Assembly: GCA_016281335.1 (NCBI GenBank)
Contig: JAEEIK010000128.1
Coordinates: 1-60,721, forward strand
DNA length: 60,721 bases
Origin: Lachnospiraceae bacterium
Lineage (GTDB): Bacteria > Bacillota > Clostridia > Lachnospirales > Lachnospiraceae
Direction of reading: 5' to 3'
The notes under the pieces were generated by a model. It had not been told where the DNA came from. It was given only the letters and a program-made list of their open reading frames with translations, and did not search any database. The translations under genes and the position numbers were made by a program. Shown here piece by piece: positions 1 to 10,934 of the stretch (position 1 is the first letter of the stretch; each line of letters begins with the position of its first letter).

Positions 1-164
1 GGGAAATGACCGACGTTACATTGGCACATGTTGCCACTATATTGGACAAAAAAGATCATTCCACAATTATCCACGGCTGCAACAAGATAGATGAGGAAAT
101 CAAGATAAATACCCAGTTGAAGGAAAGCATTGAGGCAATTAAGACCCGCATATACTCACAGTAA
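1..164 (+). CDS. dnaA: DnaA replication initiator, C-terminal end (partial)
   Basis: The reading frame is already open at base 3 and ends with TAA at 162-164. The last 53 residues match DnaA domain IV, the helix-turn-helix that binds DnaA boxes: the family signature appears as a TLAHVATILDKKDHSTIIH-type stretch (residues 6-24 of the fragment), including the D-H-S-T motif that touches DNA. The ATPase domain lies outside the window. The position directly upstream of dnaN is the standard Firmicutes arrangement at the chromosome origin. Identification is firm although only the tail is seen. Confidence 0.93.
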   Translation, partial: EMTDVTLAHVATILDKKDHSTIIHGCNKIDEEIKINTQLKESIEAIKTRIYSQ

Positions 165-311
165 CCCCAAAGCTTCATATATAGTATAAACAAGTTATTA
201 TTTTAATTTTTTCAAAAGTTTAGTATAATAGGAAGGGTTATGAACATTTAAACGCGCCCTACTAATGATATTATGATATAATAATATATAATACGCGCAC
301 AGGAGGAAGCA
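165..311 (+). promoter_or_regulatory. dnaA-dnaN spacer with dnaN promoter candidate and RBS
   Basis: This AT-rich spacer contains TATAAT at 224-229 inside the string TAGTATAATA, a good -10 box, but the -35 position (201-206) is poor. Further TATAAT-like strings lie at about 275-292. A strong Shine-Dalgarno AGGAGG at 302-307 sets the dnaN start at 312. I see no cluster of DnaA boxes here, so the origin is probably upstream of dnaA, outside the window. Confidence 0.5.
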
Positions 312-1415
312 ATGAAGATAGTATGTTCTAAACAAAATCTGCTTAACGGACTTAATATAGTTTCAAAGGCTATCCCTACCAATACTACAATGTCCATACT
401 TGAATGCATACTCATTCAGGCAGGTAACGGAAAGATTAAGCTTACCGCTAACGATATGGATCTTGGTATAGAGACGGTTACGGAAGGTAAGATAGAAATA
501 GCCGGTACCATAGCTATAGAAGCCAGGATGCTGATTGATTCAGTTCGTAAGATGCCGGATGATGCAGATATATGTATAGAATCCGATAAGAACTATAATG
601 TAAGTATTTCCTGCGGAAAGATAATACTTAATATAAACGGCAAGTCAGGAGATGACTTTACTTATCTTCCAAATATAGATAAAGCTGATCCTATCAGCAT
701 ATCTACCATGACATTTAAAGATGTCATCAGACAGACTATCTTCTCTATAGGAAACAGTGATATAAATAAGATAATGTCAGGTGTTGATGTTATCATAAAG
801 AATGACCAGATGCGTATTACCACACTTGACGGTCATCGTATTTCCATAAGAAAAGTACAGCTTAAAAATATATATTCGGAGCAGGAGATAATAATACCCG
901 GAAAGACTCTGAATGAAATAAGCAAGATAATACCTGCGGATTCTGAAAAAGAGATAATGATGTATATGTCCGATGCGCATGTATTATTTGAGTTTGATGA
1001 TACCATAGTTGTATCAAGACTTATAGAAGGCAATTATATAAATGTTGATAAGATGATGTCTTCGGCTTATGAGACAAAGATCACCATTAATAAGAAGAGT
1101 CTTTACAACTGTATAGACCGTTCAATGCTTTTCTCAAAAGAGGGAAACAAGAAGCCTATAGTCATTGAAGTAAGAGATGATGTTCTTGAGCTTAAAGTTA
1201 ATTCACCTCTCGGAAGTCTTGATGAAGAGATAGATATTGTTAAGCAGGGCAAGGATATAACCATAGGTTTTAATCCCAAGTTCATACTTGATGCACTTAG
1301 GGTAATAGATGAAGATGAAGTTGATATGTACATGGTCAATCCCCGTTCTCCTCTTTATATCAAAGATGAGAATGAGAAATATGTATATATGATACTGCCG
1401 ATCAACTTAAGCTAA
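312..1415 (+). CDS. dnaN: DNA polymerase III beta subunit (sliding clamp)
   Basis: The 367-residue product is the ring-shaped processivity clamp that tethers DNA polymerase III to DNA. Length and the three-fold repeated clamp domain agree with the family: the N-terminal MKI..S..L..gl..v.kai pattern, the central R..DGHR segment (GHRISIR near residue 175), and the C-terminal hydrophobic end with MYMILPI, which forms the partner-binding pocket. The ATG follows a strong AGGAGG. It is the second gene of the dnaA-dnaN-yaaA-recF-gyrB block and is followed after one base by yaaA, so the genes are co-transcribed. Confidence 0.97.
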   Translation: MKIVCSKQNLLNGLNIVSKAIPTNTTMSILECILIQAGNGKIKLTANDMDLGIETVTEGKIEIAGTIAIEARMLIDSVRKMPDDADICIESDKNYNVSISCGKIILNINGKSGDDFTYLPNIDKADPISISTMTFKDVIRQTIFSIGNSDINKIMSGVDVIIKNDQMRITTLDGHRISIRKVQLKNIYSEQEIIIPGKTLNEISKIIPADSEKEIMMYMSDAHVLFEFDDTIVVSRLIEGNYINVDKMMSSAYETKITINKKSLYNCIDRSMLFSKEGNKKPIVIEVRDDVLELKVNSPLGSLDEEIDIVKQGKDITIGFNPKFILDALRVIDEDEVDMYMVNPRSPLYIKDENEKYVYMILPINLS

Positions 1416-1416
1416 G

Positions 1417-1616
1417 ATGAACATAAGCATTAAAGACGAATATATAAAACTCTCGCAGGCAATGAAACTTGCGTCTCTTGTATCAGAAGGATCTGAGGCA
1501 AAGTATGTAATACAGAACGGAGAAGTAAAAGTAAACGGCTCCGTTTGTGATCAGCGCGGGAAAAAATTATATAAAGGTGACAGTTTCGAATATAACGGCA
1601 AGACGGTTACGATAGA

Positions 1617-1620
<4 letters not shown>
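1417..1620 (+). CDS. yaaA: S4-domain RNA-binding protein, YaaA/RlbA type
   Basis: A 67-residue protein made almost entirely of an S4 RNA-binding fold: residues 8-55 carry the pattern I-K-L-x-Q-A-M-K-L...G-S-E-A-K...G-E-V-x-V-N-G, typical of S4 modules. In Bacillus the equivalent gene sits between dnaN and recF and is linked to ribosome assembly; that role is inferred by synteny. It starts one base after dnaN ends, and its stop overlaps the recF start (ATGA), so translation is probably coupled. Confidence 0.9.
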
Positions 1621-4722
<3,102 letters not shown>

Positions 4723-4724
4723 AA

Positions 4725-5465
4725 ATGTCAGTTAAAGACGAAGTAAAATTATGTCCTAAGTGCGGAGCCAAACATTCGGAAAATGAATTAAAATGTCCGT
4801 ATTGCGGATACTATAATGACAGTTTATCCTTAAAGAGAGAAGAAGAGAAACTGGAAAACCTTCATGAAGAACACCTTAAGACCATGAAGGAAATGCCTGC
4901 AGAAATGGTAACAAAAAGCAGACGCAGGATGTTTACTCTTCTTGCTCTTTTTGTTATTGCGGCTGTTATCATCATAGCTGTCATAATGATCGTATCAGAT
5001 ATGATCGATAAAAAAGACTACAATGATATGCAGGCATATATGGCAGAACTTGAAGAACTCTACAGTAACGGAAAATATGATGAGCTCTTTGATGCGTATT
5101 ATAATAACTCGCGATTTCACGGAAGCAGTTTCGGAAAATATGAAAATACCGCAGATGTGGCCAATGCAAGATATTATGCGGTAAAGAGCCTTAAGGACTG
5201 TTATGATAAAAACGGAAATGCTGATGAGCTGGCAGAAGCATTGAGAAAAACTTTCCGCTGTCTTAAACTGGCGCAGAGACTGCGTGATAAAGGATTCATC
5301 TACGGTGAAAAAGAAGCGGTGGAAAGCATAGAAGCAGAGATGCTTGATGCGATCAGGGATACGTATGCTTTAACTGATGAAGATATAGAAGAAGGCATTA
5401 ATGCATACGACGGTTATGACAGCGATTATTCTGAAATGGCGGAGCGTATACTGAATGGAATGTAA
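4725..5465 (+). CDS. Zinc-ribbon membrane protein, first of three paralogues
   Basis: A 246-residue protein of unknown function. A zinc ribbon lies at residues 10-27 (Cys10, 13, 24, 27 in CPKC/CPYC knuckles), then a charged helical linker, one membrane segment at about 70-91, and a helical C-terminal part probably outside the membrane. Near residues 113-123 it carries the pattern Y-x2-G-x-Y-x2-L-x-D, which recurs in the next two genes. It begins two bases after gyrB with no clear Shine-Dalgarno, so it probably depends on coupling to gyrB translation. Its end overlaps the next gene by 11 bases. The zinc ribbon is clear; the function is not. Confidence 0.85.
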   Translation: MSVKDEVKLCPKCGAKHSENELKCPYCGYYNDSLSLKREEEKLENLHEEHLKTMKEMPAEMVTKSRRRMFTLLALFVIAAVIIIAVIMIVSDMIDKKDYNDMQAYMAELEELYSNGKYDELFDAYYNNSRFHGSSFGKYENTADVANARYYAVKSLKDCYDKNGNADELAEALRKTFRCLKLAQRLRDKGFIYGEKEAVESIEAEMLDAIRDTYALTDEDIEEGINAYDGYDSDYSEMAERILNGM

Positions 5466-6159
5466 AAACTGCGGGGCCAGCTATAAATTAACCAAATTGC
5501 GCTGTCCCTATTGTGAATCGGAAAATTTCATAGGTAAGATGCTGCTCTTAAAACGCACTGATACAATCAGGCAATATGAGCGTGAGCAGAAAGAAGCTAA
5601 AGTACGTTATATTCCTTATGTAGCGAGCAAGCTTGTAAATACAATGCTACTGTTTTCACTGCTAATGATAGTGATCCTTGGGGTTTTATTTACCGGCTTT
5701 AACGGAGAAAATTCTTATGCCAGTAAACTTTACAGGGAAGGAAGATATATGGAACTTCACGATTACATGTCCTCTTTCGATATGTTTCAGGATCTTCCTA
5801 AATATATGAGCCAGGCGGCTTTGCTGACATATGATTATAATGAGTTTCTTTCTCACAGAATGGCATATGTGGATGATGATCCTAATGAATGGGATCCAAC
5901 ATACATCTCTCTGGCGATGAGAGAGGCAATGGATATATATATCCTGGAAGTCGGAGTATACAGCGGTGAATTCAGACAGAATGAAGAAATGTATAAAGAA
6001 TACCGTGAACGCATAATGGCATTTTGGAGAGGGACCATGCTCTGTGATGATGAAGATATTGCATTCCTGACCGAGCCGGAAAACTTCTGGCATCAGACTT
6101 ATATAACTGAGATGGCTGAAAAACTTAAGGAAAGGAGAATCGAAAAAGATGGAAAATAA
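5455..6159 (+). CDS. Zinc-ribbon membrane protein, second paralogue
   Basis: The 234-residue product repeats the plan of its upstream neighbour: a zinc ribbon at the extreme N-terminus (Cys3, 6, 17, 20), a basic linker, one membrane segment at about 62-82, and a helical domain that opens with LYREGRYMELHD (residues 92-103), which is the shared Y-x2-G-x-Y-x2-L-x-D motif. The start ATG lies inside the end of the previous gene and the stop overlaps the start of the next by 11 bases, so the three form one translationally coupled unit. Function is unknown. Confidence 0.83.
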   Translation: MECKNCGASYKLTKLRCPYCESENFIGKMLLLKRTDTIRQYEREQKEAKVRYIPYVASKLVNTMLLFSLLMIVILGVLFTGFNGENSYASKLYREGRYMELHDYMSSFDMFQDLPKYMSQAALLTYDYNEFLSHRMAYVDDDPNEWDPTYISLAMREAMDIYILEVGVYSGEFRQNEEMYKEYRERIMAFWRGTMLCDDEDIAFLTEPENFWHQTYITEMAEKLKERRIEKDGK

Positions 6160-6595
6160 AAATATTTATCGTTCTCCTAAACCCCTTGGTTTTATCCTGA
6201 GAATGTTATTACTGGCATTCAATATGTTTCTGGTAATAGCAGGCTGTTTCAGCGCTGCAAAGAATATGGGTCTGATAAAATTCAGGAAGTTCAGTTCGGC
6301 AGAAGACAGGACTTTTTATGATTCATATTATTACAAAGGACAGTACGGATCATTAAGAGATCTCTTTTATCTGCATGATTTACCGGATAATGAAGTATAC
6401 GGAAAATTTTGGGAGATCATAAGGGCAGCAGAACATAAAAATGCTTATGATGATTTCAGCAAGGCAAAAGAACTTGGGTATTATGACGGCGATAAGGCAG
6501 AAGAAGAACTGTCCATGCTTAAAGAAATGGCAGCTAATCCGAAATACCCGGAAAATAAGGAAAAAATCAATAAACTTGTTTCTGAAGTACAATGA
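6149..6595 (+). CDS. Membrane protein, third paralogue without zinc ribbon
   Basis: A 148-residue protein with one predicted membrane segment (about residues 14-34) followed by a short helical domain. The motif Y-x2-G-x-Y-x2-L-x-D is present at residues 61-71, which links it to the two genes upstream, but the N-terminal cysteine knuckles are absent. An AGGAG in the end of the preceding gene lies about 9 bases before the ATG. It looks like a shortened member of the same family. Function unknown. Confidence 0.78.
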   Translation: MENKNIYRSPKPLGFILRMLLLAFNMFLVIAGCFSAAKNMGLIKFRKFSSAEDRTFYDSYYYKGQYGSLRDLFYLHDLPDNEVYGKFWEIIRAAEHKNAYDDFSKAKELGYYDGDKAEEELSMLKEMAANPKYPENKEKINKLVSEVQ

Positions 6596-6647
6596 TGCTA
6601 TGATTTAATCGTTTGGCAGACGGATAATAAACGGAGGCAAAGATATC

Positions 6648-7235
6648 ATGAAAAAGTTAATGATCATTATTCTTATAGTAGCGGCTGTATTTGTTTTCGT
6701 AACAGCCTGCGGTAAAAACGTAGTCGGAGTCACTCTTGATACGGACAGAGCAGAAGAAGAAAAGAAAGCGGAAGAAAAAGAAGAAGAGCCCGTATCGGAA
6801 CCGGAAGAAGCGGTAAAACCTGAAGAAAACGAAGAACCGGCAGAACCTGATACAAAACCCCAGACTGCTTCGGGAGATGTGATCGTAGAGATCAGCTGGG
6901 ATGAAACAGACGTTACGTTTTTTGAAGATTCATTACTCATGAATTATTCACTGGAAGATGTATGTCAGCCCTGTGTATATATAGAAGGAGAAAGCGTGCA
7001 GCGTCAGGTATTTATCGAAGATAAGCTGCATACAGAAAAACTGACCATCACGGATCCGAATGAATTTGTAAATATAACGGTACAGCCCTGCCAGCCTTCC
7101 AATTACTGTCCTCTGGATACTGCAAGCGCTACCATAACTTATGCAGACGGTACGGTAAAGAATCTTGCCGCAGATGAAATGAAGGTCCGCGGACAGACAG
7201 GAATATGGTATCTGGACGTATATACACAAAATTAA
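6648..7235 (+). CDS. Lipoprotein with acidic linker, unknown function
   Basis: The 195-residue product has a type II signal peptide: MKKLM, a hydrophobic run, and lipobox VTAC with Cys21 as the lipid-anchored residue. An acidic Glu/Lys/Pro linker (about 33-77) follows, then a compact domain of about 110 residues with no motif I recognise. ACGGAGG precedes the ATG. It is expected on the outer face of the cytoplasmic membrane. It is separated by only 13 bases from the double zinc-finger gene downstream, so they probably form an operon. Confidence 0.82.
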   Translation: MKKLMIIILIVAAVFVFVTACGKNVVGVTLDTDRAEEEKKAEEKEEEPVSEPEEAVKPEENEEPAEPDTKPQTASGDVIVEISWDETDVTFFEDSLLMNYSLEDVCQPCVYIEGESVQRQVFIEDKLHTEKLTITDPNEFVNITVQPCQPSNYCPLDTASATITYADGTVKNLAADEMKVRGQTGIWYLDVYTQN

Positions 7236-7248
7236 GCGGAGATAAAAA

Positions 7249-8319
7249 ATGAATGTATGGACCTATTGGAAATGTCCGTCCTGCGGGGCGATTATAAGGG
7301 GAGATAACAGAGACTGTCCCAACTGCGCCACACCGGTGCCTGCAGGAACAAAATATCTGATGCCTGACAATCCCGAAGTAGCGAGAGCCATAGAGAACGG
7401 TACCGCATATATCACTTCCCACGACATGGTGGAGGAAGCGGTAACACAGGTATCCGAAGAGAAAAAGAGTGACAAGGCTAACTGGGTCTGCGATTACTGC
7501 GGATATCAAAACCGTTTTGAAAGTACGGTATGTGAGGGCTGCGGCGCTCCGAAGGAAGAATCGAAGAAGGACTATTTCACACCTGTTCCGGAAACGCCTA
7601 AACCTCAGCCTTATATTCCGACAAGAAGACCATCCGGAAGATTTAAAAAACTGATACCTGTCATTGCGGTGATACTCTTCCTGATATGGCTGTTTACACC
7701 GGTCACCAGAAAGACCGTGATATCCGGCTTTGAATGGATGAGGAGCATAGCGGTAGATGAATACCAGCTCTGTCATGAAGATGACTGGAGCCTGCCGGCA
7801 GGAGCCACGCAGACTTCTACCAAACAGGAGATACATCATTACGATCATGTCATAGATCATTATGAGACCAAGACCAGACAGGTATCCGAACAGGTGCTGG
7901 ACGGTTATGATACGGAATACAGAGATCTTGGTAACGGGCAGGCAGAAACTGTATCGGTGCCGAGATATCGTACGGAATACAGAACCGAAACCTATGAAGA
8001 TCCGGTATATAAAGATGTCCCGGTATATCAGACCAAGTATTATTATGATATAGACAGATGGGTAACAGTTTCAAGTATAGATACAAGCGGTAAAGACCAT
8101 GATCCCAAATGGGGTGAATCGGATCTTCCGGAATCGGTGGCATCACCGGTATACGGAGACCGTAAGCTGGGACAGCGAAGCGAAAGATACTATATACATT
8201 TCAAAGATAAAAAAGGAAACGAGCAGACAGAAGAATACAATTTCAGTGAATGGTCGGAATATAAACTTGGTGATGCGATAACTTATAAATCCTTCAGATT
8301 CTCAAACAAACCGTTATAA
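7249..8319 (+). CDS. Membrane protein with zinc ribbon and RanBP2-type zinc finger
   Basis: A 356-residue protein with two different cytoplasmic zinc modules: a zinc ribbon (Cys9, 12, 23, 26) and a RanBP2-like finger at residues 79-98 (pattern W-x-C-x2-C-x3-N-x6-C-x2-C). One membrane segment follows at about 134-150, then an external domain rich in Tyr, Thr and acidic residues with Y-E/D-T-K and Y-R-T-E-Y elements. RanBP2 fingers bind ubiquitin or RNA in eukaryotes; no such role can be inferred here. The gene ends just before a hairpin terminator. Domains are clear, function is not. Confidence 0.83.
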   Translation: MNVWTYWKCPSCGAIIRGDNRDCPNCATPVPAGTKYLMPDNPEVARAIENGTAYITSHDMVEEAVTQVSEEKKSDKANWVCDYCGYQNRFESTVCEGCGAPKEESKKDYFTPVPETPKPQPYIPTRRPSGRFKKLIPVIAVILFLIWLFTPVTRKTVISGFEWMRSIAVDEYQLCHEDDWSLPAGATQTSTKQEIHHYDHVIDHYETKTRQVSEQVLDGYDTEYRDLGNGQAETVSVPRYRTEYRTETYEDPVYKDVPVYQTKYYYDIDRWVTVSSIDTSGKDHDPKWGESDLPESVASPVYGDRKLGQRSERYYIHFKDKKGNEQTEEYNFSEWSEYKLGDAITYKSFRFSNKPL

Positions 8320-8330
8320 ACGTATCAATC

Positions 8331-8366
8331 AAAAAGGCCATGGGAACTTTTCCTATGGCTTTTTAA
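8331..8366. terminator. Bidirectional terminator between convergent genes
   Basis: AAAAAG-CCAT pairs with ATGG-CTTTTT around a short AT-rich centre, with one bulged G on the left arm. A-run and T-run flank the stem, so it can work on both strands. The stop codon of the minus-strand gene lies inside the T-run. Confidence 0.75.
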
Positions 8367-9268
8367 TCTAATACACTCATAAGCATGCGAGCTTTTTCGA
8401 GTCGTTTTTCCGGAGACTTTACTTTGAATTTTTCCCTTCCGGATATGTGATCCGTATAATAACGAAGTCCCAGTTCAAAGCAGATCTTGTTGATCACATC
8501 GGGAAGCTTTATCATGTCCTGATTACTGATCAGACCGAAAGATCTGGAAAAATAACCTTCGATCAGATACTTGGATGCTTCGTGATCCATGCGTCCGTTT
8601 ACCAGACAGCAGGAACGTATGCAGTCGGCAAGGTCTTCGAGCAGAGAACCCTGCATGATGGTATCGAGATCGATGAAGGTTAAGACCTGTCCGCCTTTGA
8701 ACAGCATATTTCCGAGCTTGGCATCGCCGTGAACTACAGCGGTCCTGTCAAGTTCTATTGCCAGCAGCTTATCAACCCAGGCATTGATCTTATCTTCAAC
8801 ATAGCTGTCTCTCAGCGTATCATCAAAATCATTTCCTACAAGAATGCTTATGTATTCTTTATAATAATATTTAAGATCATGAAGCATCGGATAGACCGCC
8901 CAGGGTTTGTCGGTAAAGGTCTGAAGCACGGAGTGCAGTCTGGCCAGTCCCTGACCTGTAGCGTACAAAAGGTTCTGTGAAAGAGGCGGTTCCAGTATAT
9001 CACCACAGATATAGGGATAAGTTCTCCAGTGATCGCCGTTGGCATCGGTGGAAATATACTTGCCGTCGCTTCCCTTGATCCATTCGGGATGAGGATAATT
9101 CGCTTTTTCGCAGGCTTCCGCATACAAAGAATAGTTGTGCTCAAGGATATCAATATCCATGGCACTGCGTATCCTTTGCGACACGTACCAGTCACTCATG
9201 GTCTCAACCAGGTAACTGTCGTTGATATGTCCCTCGCCCAGAGGTTTTACGGATAAAGCTTTACTCAT
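8363..9268 (-). CDS. APH-fold sugar kinase, N-acetylhexosamine 1-kinase-like
   Basis: The 301-residue product belongs to the aminoglycoside phosphotransferase/NahK-like kinase family. Key motifs are the N-terminal GEGHINDSY nucleotide loop, the catalytic VVHGDAKLGNMLF (Brenner-type H-G-D-x-K-x2-N) and the metal-binding FIDLDTIM. The I-D-L-D-T-x-M variant is typical of NahK-like enzymes that phosphorylate sugars at C1; the substrate here is inferred only. ATG 9268 is chosen because AAGGAG lies about 10 bases upstream on the minus strand; the ATG at 9292 has no such site. Its start overlaps the stop of the HD-GYP gene (ATGAGTAA), so the two are coupled. Confidence 0.85.
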   Translation of the reverse strand: MSKALSVKPLGEGHINDSYLVETMSDWYVSQRIRSAMDIDILEHNYSLYAEACEKANYPHPEWIKGSDGKYISTDANGDHWRTYPYICGDILEPPLSQNLLYATGQGLARLHSVLQTFTDKPWAVYPMLHDLKYYYKEYISILVGNDFDDTLRDSYVEDKINAWVDKLLAIELDRTAVVHGDAKLGNMLFKGGQVLTFIDLDTIMQGSLLEDLADCIRSCCLVNGRMDHEASKYLIEGYFSRSFGLISNQDMIKLPDVINKICFELGLRYYTDHISGREKFKVKSPEKRLEKARMLMSVLD

Positions 9269-10652
9269 GAAGAGTGTACTCCTTATCTTCATCGATTATC
9301 TCTATCATACACGCTGCAGCCTTCGGGTCAAACTGTGTTCCGCTGTTTTTCTCAAGTTCACTTCTTACTTTTTCCTGGTTAAGATATTTTCTGTAACTCC
9401 TGTTGGAAGTCATAGCATCATAACTGTCTGCAACGGCTATTATCCTGGCAGAAAGGGGAATGTCCTCACCGCTCTTCTGATCCGGATATCCTTTACCATC
9501 GTATCTTTCATGATGCCATCTGGCACCGGTACCAAGGTCGGGACGGCTCTTTATCTCATCCAGTATATCAAAACCTACGCCGGGATGTATCTTTATCTTA
9601 GAATATTCTTCATCGGTAAGAGGTCCCGGGCTGTTGATGATCTCATTGGGCACAGCTATCTTGCCTATATCATGAAGCAAGCCATAATAGTATACATTCT
9701 CACAGTCGGTTTCGGAAAGCCCCATTTTTTCGGCGATCATTTTAGAATATTTTGCCACGCGCACCGAATGACCTCTGGTATAGGAATCCTTGGCATCTAT
9801 GGTATGCGCAAGGGCTTCCATGACTTCGACGGAAAGAGTCTTGATCTCTTTGTTGGCTTTTTCTGCCTCGTTCATAAAGATGATATTTTTGGTGATAACA
9901 TGAAAAGATATCATCAGAATAAGGAGGATCACGGTGATGGAACTGTATGAAAGAACAGTTAAGCAATTGCTGTTGAAATACAGATAAGCCTTTACGGATT
10001 TCATATCTCCCATAACAGGAATGTTTTTGTCAGTCAGAGCCTTCATTACATTAACATACAGATCAGCTACGGCATCCGGTTCGCTTATTACGATTGCAAG
10101 TATGGCGAATACCAAAGCACTGAACAGATAAGCGACTACGGGCAGCAGGACAAAAAGCAGGATATTTGTTTTCAGTTTTTCTCCGGCAATAACACACATA
10201 GGCTTTATGGTCAGGAAATAAAACATGATCATTAAAGCAATATTGATAATAACCAGGATCCAGACGGCTGATGATAATGCAAATAATGTGATATTAGGTA
10301 AGAGCAATATATTGCAGACATAAATGAACACAGCTATGGGAGGACTCACTGCTTTTACTATCTTAAGGTAAAGAAACAGAGTTACAGTCTGAAAGATCAA
10401 CTGAACGCCGAAAAGCAGAGTGATAGTAAGCAAAATATCCCCCAGATCATCTTCCAGGGAAAAGACATATGAAATAAATCCACTTGCTAAAGAAGTAAGA
10501 GCAAAACTGCAAAGAGGAGAAACAAGCACAAGTAAAAAACCTTTCAAAACCGAAAGCTTTTTAAAGAAAAGCTTCTTAGTTACGAAAATAAAGTAAATAA
10601 GAGAAATAACACATAATATCTCATAATTAAAGAAAGTGCTATCATACTCCAT
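9261..10652 (-). CDS. Membrane HD-GYP domain protein (c-di-GMP phosphodiesterase)
   Basis: The 463-residue product has six or seven hydrophobic segments in its first 255 residues and a cytoplasmic HD-GYP domain after that. The metal-binding HD is at residues 327-328 (HDIGKIAVP) and the diagnostic HHERYDGKGYP at 380-390. HD-GYP proteins hydrolyse cyclic di-GMP; all catalytic residues are present, so activity is likely. The integral membrane N-terminus probably senses a signal, not identifiable here. GAGGAG precedes the ATG on the minus strand. It is divergent from the PP2C/kinase locus and shares a 282-base spacer with it. Confidence 0.9.
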   Translation of the reverse strand: MEYDSTFFNYEILCVISLIYFIFVTKKLFFKKLSVLKGFLLVLVSPLCSFALTSLASGFISYVFSLEDDLGDILLTITLLFGVQLIFQTVTLFLYLKIVKAVSPPIAVFIYVCNILLLPNITLFALSSAVWILVIINIALMIMFYFLTIKPMCVIAGEKLKTNILLFVLLPVVAYLFSALVFAILAIVISEPDAVADLYVNVMKALTDKNIPVMGDMKSVKAYLYFNSNCLTVLSYSSITVILLILMISFHVITKNIIFMNEAEKANKEIKTLSVEVMEALAHTIDAKDSYTRGHSVRVAKYSKMIAEKMGLSETDCENVYYYGLLHDIGKIAVPNEIINSPGPLTDEEYSKIKIHPGVGFDILDEIKSRPDLGTGARWHHERYDGKGYPDQKSGEDIPLSARIIAVADSYDAMTSNRSYRKYLNQEKVRSELEKNSGTQFDPKAAACMIEIIDEDKEYTLHE

Positions 10653-10788
10653 TGATATTTCTCCTCGTACGGAACAAATGTCCCAAACCGCCTGATTCTA
10701 CCATAATAACATAAAATGCCGAAAAATGCGATAATTGTCATGAAGAGATGGGGAGTAAGTGTCAGTTGGTGATTTTGCTACATATAAT

Positions 10789-10817
10789 TTGACAGAAAGA
10801 GCGAAAAATTATATAAT
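10789..10817 (+). promoter_or_regulatory. Consensus sigma-A promoter of the PP2C/kinase locus
   Basis: TTGACA (10789-10794), a 17-base spacer and TATAAT (10812-10817): a perfect match to the vegetative consensus. Transcription should start near 10824, about 110 bases before the PP2C start codon. Confidence 0.88.
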
Positions 10818-10889
10818 ATGCCCAAATCGGTGTTTATGGAGTTTAAGTAATGGATGTGTCAATCATCTGAAGTATAGGCTTGCGGAGAA

Positions 10890-10913
10890 GGGGACCGGAC
10901 TGTCCCCTTTTTT
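10890..10913 (+). terminator. Terminator-like hairpin in the PP2C leader
   Basis: GGGGAC (10890-10895), loop CGGACT, GTCCCC (10902-10907) and six T. It lies between the consensus promoter and the PP2C ribosome binding site, so it would attenuate the whole locus unless bypassed. CCGGA at 10895-10899 could alternatively pair with TCCGG at 10921-10925 next to the Shine-Dalgarno. Whether it is regulated cannot be seen from sequence. Confidence 0.7.
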
Positions 10914-10934
10914 CCGTGTTTCCGGAGGAAAAAA

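Noticed and set aside
67-75. TTATCCACG, close to a DnaA box
   Set aside because: It lies inside the coding sequence for a conserved DnaA segment and stands alone; no cluster or AT-rich unwinding region accompanies it.
7129-7860. 243-codon minus-strand frame
   Set aside because: Antisense to two well-supported genes, no recognisable protein features.
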